A stretch of DNA of 64,000 nt, from NCBI GenBank assembly GCA_030248215.1, contig JASANG010002734.1, positions 1 to 64,000 on the forward strand, read 5' to 3'. This DNA is from Enoplolaimus lenunculus. Lineage: Eukaryota; Nematoda; Enoplea; Enoplida; Thoracostomopsidae. The notes below the pieces were generated by a model. That model did not search any database. It was not told the DNA's origin and worked only from the letters and a program-made list of their open reading frames with translations. Below, piece by piece: positions 26,309 to 38,000 of the stretch (position 1 is the stretch's first letter; the number at the start of each line of letters is the position of its first letter). The translations under genes were made by a program, and so were the position numbers.

Positions 26309-26889
26309 TAGGGCAGTTAGCCAGAGGTGAGACGAAATTAGGAAGTAAAAATGATGATTAACAGGGTGCAACCGGAGGTCTGCCTCCGGCTAAGGAAGAA
26401 AATTGGAATCCGGCTCCGGCATAATTTTGCCGGAGATTCCGGCAAGTTCGGTAGTAACATTTTGCATTATTCTGCAAAATTTATCTGTTTAGCGCGTTTC
26501 GTTTTACTTTTGGCAAAAATTTCATGAATAAATTTCCGAAATTTCGCTGAAAATTAGCGTAAAAGCAAGCAACTTAGCAACATATTGCAGATATTGGCCA
26601 AAATTAACTAATTAACCATCATTTTTACTACCTAACTTCGCCTCACCTCCGGCTGCGGCACGTTTCGATGACCTCTGGCTCCGGTATTTTAACCTCCAGT
26701 TGCACCGTGATGGTTAATTAGTTAATTTTAGCCAAAATCTGCAATATGTTGTGAAGTTGTTTGGTTCCTGAAAATTGTGACAGAAGTAAAGCGAAACGGG
26801 TTTAACAGATAAATTTTGCAAAATTTTACTAGCGAAATCGCCGGAACCTCCGGCAGTTCTACCGGAGCCAGACTTCCGGTTGTGCCCTG
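26309..26889 (-). mobile_element. MITE of the CCGGAGG type, interrupted by a second copy
   Basis: The outer element runs in reverse, ending TTCCGGTTGTGCCCTG at 26,889. Its interior resumes at 26,710 exactly where the inner element (26,362-26,709) ends, and its other part lies at about 26,309-26,361. The left terminus is eroded, so its start is approximate. Confidence 0.65.
26362..26709 (+). mobile_element. Nested MITE of the CCGGAGG type
   Basis: 348 bp with ends CAGGGTGCAACCGGAGG and CCTCCAGTTGCACCGTG. Flanking octamers ATGATTAA and ATGGTTAA agree at 7 of 8 positions, an 8-bp target duplication. It was inserted into another copy of the same family in opposite orientation. Non-coding. Confidence 0.8.
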
Positions 26890-26953
26890 CTCCCCGGTTA
26901 TTCGGTTACGAACTATTTTTAACCCATGCTCTGCCATTCTTCGTTATTGATAT

Positions 26954-27422
26954 CAGGGTACGACCGGAGGTCTGCCTCCGACCCGGCAGAAAATCGGCCT
27001 CCGGCTCCGGTACAATTTTTGCCGGAGGTTCCGGCAATTTCGATAGTAAAATTGGCCCATGTATACAACATGGCCCGATCGTTTTCGGGAGGGGCTATAT
27101 TAATAGGGTCAGTTTAAAGCGTTACACTAATTTTTTTGCTAGGCTTAGAAATAGGCTCATCCACACTTCCAGAACTGTTCTATACATGGGCGGTTAAATT
27201 TTGCATACTTTACAACCTTTATCTGTTTAATAGCGCGTTTCGTTTTACTTTTGTCACAATTTTCAGGCAAGAATTTCGCAGAAAATAAGCGTAAAACCAA
27301 ACAACTTTACAACATACTGCAGATATTGGCTAAAATTAACTATCATTTTCGCTACCAAACCTCTGGCTCCGGCAAGTTTCGTTGACCTCCGGCTCCGGTT
27401 TTTCACCTCAGGTTGCACCCTG
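26954..27422 (+). mobile_element. MITE of the CCGGAGG type carrying a small insert
   Basis: Ends CAGGGTACGACCGGAGG and CCTCAGGTTGCACCCTG. Flanking octamers ATTGATAT and ATTGGTAT agree at 7 of 8. It is about 120 bp longer than its relatives because of the insert at 27,055-27,191. Non-coding. Confidence 0.8.
27055..27191. mobile_element. 137-bp element with perfect 11-bp inverted ends
   Basis: Bounded by GCCCATGTATA and its exact reverse complement TATACATGGGC, inside the MITE at 26,954-27,422 and absent from that element's relatives at 26,362 and 28,206. No target duplication was resolved and the family is unknown. Confidence 0.65.
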
Positions 27423-28006
27423 ATTGGTATATAGTGTTGGAATAGTTTGAGCGCTGGTATTAGTGTTGGAATAGCCTGAGCGCTATTAACGTAAGCTTTA
27501 GAAATGCACTTTTAAATCTCAACTTTAGTCATGGAGTCATTGAACACTGCATTTACGCACAATTGACATATAAAGTATGCAATTTATATATTTTTGATAT
27601 CCGGATACATTTCATTTCAGATACATACCCGGACATTTTTCATATCCGATACCCAACTATAACCCTGATACATATATAAATTGACTAACGCATTTGAATC
27701 TACTGCGTGTTTTGTGTGCTGTAACACAATTATCACTCAAAAACATTACGACACAACGCTGTTAAATTTATTGAAAAACATGTGCGACACAACAAAGTAA
27801 ACATTAAACAAGAAAAATATACCATTGAATTTTTGTTTTAATGCTGCAGTGACAGATATTCATGATTTTACAACTTCAATACCTTTGAATCTTTGTTTTA
27901 ATACTGCAGTGACAGATATTTATGATTTTACATCTTTAAAGGATATCCCATGCGATTGGGTTACGTACTGTTATTTTTAAATCACCCTGTCAGCTGGACC
28001 TAACAT

Positions 28007-28205
28007 CAGGATGTAACCGGATGGATATCCGTTTCCGAATCCAATTGCAATCGGCGTCGGTTTTCGTTACAGAAATAACGGAAACTCTGTTACGCTGGAA
28101 TATAGTTGTAAATCACGTGTACGTATATCTCCACAATTTTTCTTTGTAGTATGCTACAATTGTCCGAAATGAAGTAAAAATTACTAAATTGATCTGTGTA
28201 TTCAC
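28007..28205. repeat. MITE family B fragment
   Basis: Starts CAGGATGTAACCGGATGG, followed by ATCCGTTTCCG words and an AT-rich interior shared with 18,988-19,137 and 48,620-48,797. The right end is not defined; a CCGGAGG-type MITE starts at 28,206. Confidence 0.55.
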
Positions 28206-28558
28206 GAGGGTACAACCCAAGGTCGGCCTACGGCTACAGCAGAAAATCACCCTCCGAATCCGACAGAATGTTTCCGGAGGGTCCGGCAATTTCGGTACGG
28301 AAATTTTGCAGTTTAACAAAATTTTATCCATTTGGCGCGTTTCGTTTTCACTTTTGGCATGATTTTCAGGAAAGATTTAAATTAGTTTGTTCATAAAAAT
28401 GAGCATAAAACCAAAGTATTTAACAACATACTACAGATTTTTGCTAAAATTAACAAATTATGATTTTAACAACCTAATTTCACCTCACCTACGGCTTCAC
28501 CTCAGGCAAGTTTTGTCGACCTCCGGCTGCGGTATTCTTTACCTCCGGTTGCACCCTG
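28206..28558 (+). mobile_element. MITE of the CCGGAGG type
   Basis: 353 bp; left end GAGGGTACAACCC, right end CCTCCGGTTGCACCCTG. The interior matches 26,362-26,709 and 26,954-27,422. No convincing target duplication remains, and a further MITE was inserted at its right edge. Confidence 0.7.
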
Positions 28559-28563
28559 GCATG

Positions 28564-28886
28564 CAGTGTCCAACGGGAATTAAGGTTCCGGTGTGGAAAT
28601 TTGGTATCTTTTACTAGTCGGTTCCGGTAATAATTTTCTAGAATTATCTTAAAGCACATTGTCAAAATTTCAAACTTGTGCCATACTCTACAATTTATTA
28701 AACGTTTTCCTGCTACTGGATTTGTTTAAAAATTTAACATTTTTAAATTGTGTTTACACCATTAAAAGCGATAAAATAGCCTCAAAACGAAGTTTTCGAT
28801 AACAAGTTATTTTTTGTTTTCCGGTTCCGGCTCCGGTATTTTTAAATTTTCCCGTTCAGTTATTTTATAATTCCGGTTGCGCCCTG
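28564..28886 (+). mobile_element. MITE family A copy inserted at the edge of another MITE
   Basis: 323 bp; ends CAGTGTCCAACGGGAATT and AATTCCGGTTGCGCCCTG. Flanking octamers CTGGCATG and CTGACATG agree at 7 of 8. The left octamer overlaps the last three bases of the MITE at 28,206-28,558, so this insertion is the younger of the two. Confidence 0.75.
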
Positions 28887-29049
28887 CTGACATGGTCGTC
28901 CTAAAATTTTTTCCTTTAAAATTTTAGGAAACCCGGTGAATGTTTGCACTCCTCAATTACGTTAGCAGAGAAATAAAGCATCTTTCTACTGTTTAACTTG
29001 TGCACATACAAATTAGGCCAAGTATATTGTTTCGGGCACATGGTCACTG

Positions 29050-32000
29050 TTACATCGGATATGCTCGTTCATCTTCATGTGGAATACGAACGTCATCGAT
29101 TTTAAGTATCATTCTTACAACTTGTGTTGCAAGCGAAATTTGTTGTCGTTTGGATAGAAGTGTTTCAACCACCATTTGCTTTTTCATATCTAAAACGTGA
29201 ATTCCAATACTCCATTCATTGATTCATTGTGTCCGAAGGAAATTGAGGATGAATTAAAGGTTAGTCAAAGATAAGTCGGGGGAGGTGCGGGAAACTGTAA
29301 TAATGTAATAATATAAACACTACTAAGATAGGTTTTTGACTGCTACCAAATTAACATGTGGCGAACGTAAACAAGTAACGTAATTTTGTACCACTCAGCT
29401 GTACCAGCTTGGCACTCAATCCGAATAGATTTTTTATATCACAAGTAGGTACATGTCAAACATTGCGCAATTTTGTTTAAGGTCGGTATACAATATTACT
29501 ATAACATGTTTAGTTGATCAAAGAATACTTTTATGCTGTAAGAGGGAAAGGGTTAATACACGATACTTAACTGGCTTCTCGACAGCGGGGGCGGGGCGGA
29601 TAGCACTTTTCGAAATTTTCATTTTCCCACCGGCCAAAATCTTGCCGCCCCCAGGAAAGGCCCCCCGGCGAATTTTCGGCCGCTTCCCGGAAATTTTTTT
29701 TGCTGGGGGCCCCCAGGACTTTTCTAAGCCAAAAATTTTCAATGTTAAAACGTAAAGACCTCGACTTATTTTGAGGCGGACATTCGGCAAAATATGATTT
29801 TATATTACGCTGAGTACTCATAATTTTTTAATAGCGTTACAAATACCGGTAGTAACTAGTACAATTCAATAATGAACTGAAAAAAGCACAATTATATAAA
29901 GACCGTTTCAGGGCATACAGCATTCGAAAGTACCTTGCAGCAACAAGTTCAACCCGCCTGAGCCTTATGATAAACTGAAGCTGTGACTAATATATAAAAT
30001 ATATGTTAATCACAGTTTCAATTATAGATTATCTATATTTTATATAATTGTGCTTCTTTCAACTTCTGGTAAAGTTGTCAGTAATATTAGTTAAAATTAT
30101 TGTTATTAGCGTTTGCGGGGAATTTTTGTCATGTTGAGCGATGAGTAATCTTCAGTTGAGTTGGAAACACGATCTAGAATAAAAAATGGTCCAAAAAGTC
30201 GGCTTGCAAAATTTTGAGCCTGCCCCCAGATCATCTGGGAGGCCCAGGAAAACTGCCCCCAGCAAAATTAGCTGCCCCCCAAAGAACTCCTGGGGCCCCC
30301 CCAGGAAACGCCCCCCGGCGGAAATTTTCAAGCTGTGGAGAAGCCAGCTTAAGCCCCAAGTGGGTTTCCGTTCTGTAATTTTCTGATTTCAAAACATCCG
30401 GTTAACCGGTACAGGAAATTCCGATCGAATCCTGACTTCCTCCACAGTGACAGACATGCAAAATAGCGAGATTTCCACCGACGTGGAAAACCTGCAATGC
30501 AATAAAACTTGAAGCTTGACATATGTTCCGCGATTCTATACGGCCAGACGACTGACGTATATTTTTATTGAAACCCAGAATTGCAACAAGCCGAACGTAC
30601 AGTCAAGGGTAAAATTAAGTGCGTAGAAACCGCGACTGCGTCGACTGCCGTTGAGTGATCGCGGTTCAAACGCAGTTCGAGACGTGGTCGTAGTCGCTAT
30701 TTTAATTGCGGTCGCATTTGCGGTTATAACCGCTGTCGCGGTCGTAACCGCGGTCACAGTCGCGCCTTTAACTGCGGTCGCAGTCGCGCTTATAACCACG
30801 TCTGTTACCGCAATATTAACCCGTCTGTAACCGACAAACTGCGTGCGCAACCGCGATCGTAACCACGTGACTGCCAACTCCAGCTCGAGAGTCAAGCTGC
30901 TATAGGTGAGTTGTGATGGTGACTGTCTCCCTCGTGCGTGACTGGGGTTCGAATTCGAATCCTGCATAACTAGGGTTACATACGTATGTTCCTAATACAC
31001 AGCTTCGTAAAAACATCCGCAAAAATGAACTATGTGTATGCGGATGTAACATCCTCACTTAATGTTTAAAATTGTGGATATTCGCAATACGTATGCACTT
31101 AACATAAGGGTCAAGTATCCGGCTCGAATATTAACAGTTCACTATCCATCACACCACATATTGCAGTCTCTCGTGCATACGACACAATAACCAATGCAGC
31201 TATATATTTGAGCTGAGCAGGATTTGTCAGAATGTTAAGAACAGAAACACACAACTAAGAAATTTATTGTGCAACCTTAAACAAAAAATATTACCACAAG
31301 TGCCTTTTTGAAGACAGTCGACACCAAGTTGCGGATTCTTGGCTGTTGCTTGCGCAGCCTTCAAACTAGTTAATGCTTCGATAGCAGCGAGTCCTGAATT
31401 TTCTGCTAATGCCATTGGAATACTGTCCAAAGCATCAGCAAAGGCACGGAATGCATACTGTTCCAAGCCTGTGAACTAAAACCATAAATTTACTATCAAA
31501 GTGTTATATTCACGAGGTTTATGTTTCAGGAACCGAAAATATATCCGCGTACAATTATTGTTTATTGGACTAAACCTGTAGCATTTGCTTCAAAAAGTTT
31601 TTTTCGCCGAAAAAACTCAATCAATTCGAAGACAAATAAAAAAATGATCAGCTGCTTTATCGTCAGAGGTATGTGCTTATTTGTCATTCATGAATATCAA
31701 ATTGGAACTGCAAAAAGCTGCCAATCTTGTTTGCACTTACATACACTGTTTTCCTAGCAGCTATCAGCAACAAAACGCAAAGCTGCTCTGTTAAACATCA
31801 TCCCTCCACATTTAGTGAAATCATAAAGAAACTAATTTTCAATTATTTCCGGTCGTGTTGTTTGTGAAATTAAAGCAGTCCACTGCCAGCTTACTTTATC
31901 AGCTTCATTTGCGACCGCTATATTGCAAGCTATTTCCGCTGCCCCACCACCATAAACTATACGGTTGTCTTTCACGAGATTTCGAACGACACATAACGCA

Positions 32001-35000
32001 TCGTGCAAGCTACGTTTGGCCTCATCGATAATCTGAAATATGTAGTTTACATCAAACTACTCTTGTCTCACGGCTAATAAAATTTCAAAGGTGTTTTATA
32101 AAAATGTATAGGTAACAATACAATTTAAGTTACAATACTGCGAACGCAGTCAATTGAACATTTATGCTTCACAAAGTGTTTAATATATAACATAAATCCA
32201 TACCATTTTATTACCACCACGTATAAATATAGTAACGGCTCGGTTGTTAGGACATTGCTCAATGCACAACATGCTGTCTTTCGTCGTACCAAAGTTCAAT
32301 TCGCGAACCAGTCCGGCTTTTCCCAGTTTCTCAGAAGAAAGTTCCGAAAACCTTGGCACAATGCGTCCATTAGTTGCAATCGCAACAAGCTAAAGACAAA
32401 GACATAAAACAAAATTATCAGAAAAAATCAATAAGAGGTGATCGCCGGGGCAAAGGCGCTAGAAATGTAAACTGATAGGTCATAAACTGAAAAGAATTTC
32501 ACAGGAAAAACAAAGTCAACTTCATGCCAACGTGGCACCGAACCCACGATTTGACCGAATTCGAATCCATTACTAATTTACCGAATCCGAATCTTACATG
32601 TTGCAAATTTCAGTTACTTCTATGCTTTGTTTCAGAATATCAGCGTAATGCCAACCACCTAACTTTTAAACGTTGGTGTATTTCGTGCCAGACCTCAGTT
32701 TTGAGATTTGTGTGCTGAGAACCTGAGACAAAATTTTTTATTAATATACCAAGTTATTTAAAACTTTCTTTGTATAAAACTGAAAAAAAAAAACAAATTT
32801 GCCGAACATTGTTAGATTCGGCTTCTGGATTCGGCTTTTTCACAACCGCATCCGAACCACAAATTTTTCCGAATCCGAACCACAAATTTTTGCTGAATCC
32901 GAAACTTTGTTGCCCGTATGTATTGCAGTGTTTAACACCTCGTCATAAAATTACTTGTTCAAAAATATAAACATTTTATAAGCTTTTTACAGATATTTGT
33001 TAACCAGCGTGCCCAAAATCAATCAGTCCATCCATGGATGTGTATCCTTGGCTTCCAGATTTTGCTAGCCTACTATTAAAAAACCACCATTTTACCTAGA
33101 GATTGTAGAGCGCTATCTAGTTGCATAGGGATCAAAGTGCAAAAAATGCACATTGCCAACCTTAAGCCTTATTCACACGTGCAAGTTTTTGTTGCGAGAA
33201 CTTGCAGCTGCAACTTGCGCGAAATACTTGCAGCTGCAAGTATTTGTAAAGAATCATAACTTTCATTCTTAATCTTGACATGAATTTATGTGAATAATTT
33301 GCAGACCACTGCAATAAATATCAAACATAACCTATAATTTATCAGTTTAGCCAATGATGATAAATGCATTCGACTTGCATAACTATTCATACCTACGAAT
33401 TAATTCTTGGCATATATTAACCATGAATAACTTGCAGCTGCAAGTTCTTCGAGTGAATTTTTCAAAAAACATGCAGCTGCAAGTATACTCGAAATTTCTT
33501 AACTTGAAAAAGTTTTCATCGCGATTCGATCTTTATTTAATGCTTAAAAATTTACAACTAGTCCCATTACTTACGCCGTCGGCTGCGAAATATCAAACAA
33601 GTTAGATATTTGAATTAATTCACACTGCTTGAATAAATTCAATAAGTCTGAATTAATTCAAAAGGCGCTCAACAACATGTCTTGTGATTGGCCAATGAAA
33701 ATGCAAGTGCAAGAAGTTCGAGCGATTTGGGACGGCGTTCACACGTGCGAATTAAACTGAATCACATGAATCCTAATGAATAATTTGCAGCTGCAAGAAC
33801 TTCAAATCTGCTTTGCGACCAAACTTGCACATGTAGTTTTTGCTGCAAAAACTTGCACGTGTGAATAGGGCTTAAAGTACCAGTCGTAGTGGGACTACAT
33901 GTATTGAGTGAAGCTCGAACACATATAAGCAGTTAAACTAAGTCAAAATATCTAGTATATCGACGTGAAAACATCAGTTTTATGATATTTGAACCACAGC
34001 CACAAATATCCGGTATCTGGTAGGTTTATTCCGGATACCGGAACGGGATATCCGGTCGAACCCTGGCTAGGACCTAACATTTTTAACAGGTTCCCGGGCC
34101 TCGAAACTATCATTTACCAAGGAACTAAACTTAAGCCCTATTCACACGTGCAAGTTTTTGCTGCGAGAACTTGTAGCTGCAACTTGCACTAAATACTTGT
34201 AGCTGCAACTTGCACTAAATACTTGCAGCTGCAAATACTTGCAGCTGCAAGTATTTGTAAAGAATCATAATTTTCATTCTGAATCTTGACCTTTAACATA
34301 ACCAATAATTTATTAATTTATCCAATGATGATAAATGAATTGGACTTGCAGGACTATTCATACTACGAATTAATTCTTCGCATATATTAATCATGAATAA
34401 CTTGCAGCTGCAAGTTTTTCGAATGCATTTTTCAAAAAACTTGCAGCTGCAAGTTTCAGTTGTTAGAAACATTCATGCGCAAAGAAGGTTACACTCGAAA
34501 TTTCTTGACTTGAAAAAGTTTTCATCGTGATGCAATTTTTATTTAATGCTTAAACATTGAAAACTAGTCCCATTACTTTCGCCGTCGGCTGCGAAATATC
34601 AAACAAGTTAGATATTTAATTAATTCACACTTCTTGAATAAATTCAATAAGTCTAAATTAATTCAAAAGGCGCTCAACAACATGTCTTCTGATTGGCCAA
34701 TGAAAATGCAAGTGCAAGAAATTCGAGCGATTTGCGATGGCGTTCACACGTGCGAATTAAATTCAATCACATGAATTCTAATGAGTAATCTGCAGCTCCA
34801 AGAACATCAAATCTGCTTTGTGACCAAACTTGCACATGCAAGTTGCACGTGCAAGTTTTTGCTGCAAAAACTTGCACGTGTGAATTCGGCTTTAAGCTCA
34901 CAAAACTATTGAAACATCGATAAAAAATATATGACGTGTTTATGTTGTAATTTCAAAATAAGAACGTGGATGCATTAAATTCTTACTTCAATTTCAGGTC

Positions 35001-38000
35001 CACCGACCCATCTGACTGCTGGCAGATTGTGGTGCAAAAGCAAATGATTAGCTTCGTCGTCAAAACCCCACTGACATAAAGCCAAAGTCGCGCCAGTTTT
35101 CTTCACCTAAAAGGATTGTGATAGTTTTTGAGCTAAGTTCAAAACAATTTTTTACGGCGAAACTAAACGAAAGTTTGCAATAATGCACTGCTCTGAACCA
35201 CGCAGGCACGCACGAGAGCGCTAAAGACCTCGGATCAGGTCCTCAAACCGGCCAAGTTCCTACGATTCAGTTAAGTTTACAAGACAGTCAAAACAAGGAA
35301 ACCAACATTGAAAGGAAAACCCGTAATATTAATGGGAGGCGTGAAAATTAACAGTGTTTGCGAAACCAGCTATGTAGCGAAAAATCCAAAAGTTAATGTT
35401 CACTACTATTAAAAGAAATCAAAACCACTAGAATTACTCGGAGTGCCGTCCCAACCGTATAATACATTTCGACGGAATCGTACCTGTGCTATACTAATTC
35501 AATGCTAGGAATCTAACCAATATTCCAAGACTAGTTATACATGAACATCAGATGTATTTCAAGTCATATTACAAGATACCCGAGATGCATCTGGTAACAA
35601 AGTCTAACCAAATATTTTACATCTTTCATCGATACAATTCTCCTCGCGAAACAATTTCCATCAAAATTAACATTACTTAGTTTGTGCTGAGTTTTTGCAA
35701 AAATTTTACATGACAGTTCCTTAAAAACAACCACTAAAACAACGGTTAATAGTCAGTACAATGAAAAACTATACCTTAAACGACATAATCTGCATACCTT
35801 TTGAATCATTTCTTCAAACGTTTTTCGTTCATACTCGCGCAAATCTTTGAATTCTTCAACACTTTTCACATCCAGCTTATGTTTTGTTTTAGGCTTCGGT
35901 GGCTCAAACGGACATGTTAATATTGCTAATTTCGCATCGGTTATTGCCTAAAACAAAAACCAACACAAAAACATAATCATATGCGTGGATCAGGGTGCAA
36001 CCGGAATTCCGGTTCCGGTTCCGGCATTTTTTCACCTTCCGGTTCCGGTAAATTTTTACCGGATTTAAAAATTCCGGTATTATAATTTGGCCGTTTTCTT
36101 AACTTTGCTAATTTTTAAGAATCTCTTTTGAAAGCCACTTGTACTCCGAATATAAGCCATTGATGGTGGATTTCACTTCAGTCGATGATGAAAATCTAAA
36201 ATACAACAAATAAAATAAAACCTATGTTCGACTAAGGTTATTTCACAAATAATAGAGCAAAAAATAAGATTAAAATGAAATTTTTGGTGAAATGCATTTT
36301 TCATTTTCCGGTTCCGGTTCCGGTAAAATTTTCAAATTCCGGTTCCGGTTCCGGTAAATTGTAATTCCGGTTGCACCCTGGCGTGGATACAATCGAAATT
36401 CTGATAGGAAAATCGAGAACATTTTCATTTTCGAGCAAATGTATTAAGGCCATTATTTCTGGGCATGAATCCTCCCGATTCGCCACCGGCCGAAACTTTT
36501 GAGTGGGGTGCTCCCCTAGTAGCGAACTCCCAGTATGTCTTCACATGATTTTGTAGCATTTTCGGTATTAATTTTATATTTAAGATAATGATATTGAATT
36601 TCTAACAAATTTCTCGTTTTTATCCATAACCACTGACTGGGTGCTATGGTTAAAGGAGGCTAACTAAATCTAGTAATTTTACGAATTACTTCAATTTAGC
36701 CAAAAGATTTTCAATTTGTGCAGTGTTAAATGCCGTATGTAAACAGTTTGAACACAAATCCAGGAATGACATCTTGAAAATACCCTACAAGAAAGGCGCA
36801 TGGTGATATAATATCCCAGAACAAGACACAGACCTGTCGATAAAAATATGACAATCATTAAAAAATATAGGACATGACACCCACCTTGACAGAGTTTTCT
36901 GGTCAGTTTTTTTTAAAAAATATTGCATTCAATTTTTAGAAAAGACAATTATTTTGCGAAAAAAAACTAGAAAATGACACAGAGTTAAAACGGTTTAAAA
37001 CGGAAACGTTAGAACGGGTTAACACATTTTTTTCCAAGTTCGCGGGAGTGAAATGATTCTAAGATCGTCTCATTTACTCCATCGTTGAATATAAAGATAT
37101 TACCAAAAAAATAAAAAAATTCCGTGCGAGATCAAAATGTTTCGTTTTCCGCAAATGTCATCTGTTAACGCAGCAGTTTAAGCTTGTCGATTGCCATAGA
37201 CACTTTTGTATTAGCCGCAGGAAAATGTAAGAAATATAACGAATCACTCGCAAAAATATAGGTAATATACGAGATCAATCATAGGTAATATACGAGATCA
37301 ATCGAAAATATAGGACAATATAAATAGGACAAAAATGAAAATATGGAAAATGTACATACGTTGGGTGCTGTCGGATGTCAAAATACCGGATACACAAATC
37401 TGATAATAAATTTTCCACAGGAACCAGATCTCCAAAGATCGTCCATCAAAATATAACAAAATTCGGGCCAGCCACTTAAATGCATTATCAATTTTCATCC
37501 TTACAAGACTGCGTTTGCTCTAACATCTTAATATAATTTTAAAAGCAATGTTACACTGTTATAGTGTAAATAACCGATGGGGATTCCAATTAATTTATAA
37601 AACCAAAGACGAAAAACAGGGTGCAACCGAATTCAGATACCGATCAGAAAATTATTACCAGCCAACAGAGACCCTAAATAAATATTATATTTTTAATACA
37701 AATTATCCGTTAGTCACAAAATGTTTAGTTCCGATTCCGATTCCGGAACATCCAGTACGCGATCATTACCAAATATCCAGATTCGGTTTAATCGGCGTAA
37801 AACCGATATTCTTATCCGTTTTCGATATTAGTATAAACCTATTGGATACCGGATGTTTACGGTAACGGTTCCGAATTTCATAAAACTCTGTCTTGTAAAG
37901 GTGAACGTCTTCAACATCTTGCTGCAATTGCATTTCTAGACACGTCAAGTTAAAATTTTTTGATATTATGTTGACGTAAAAATGAAAAATTTAAGCTAAC

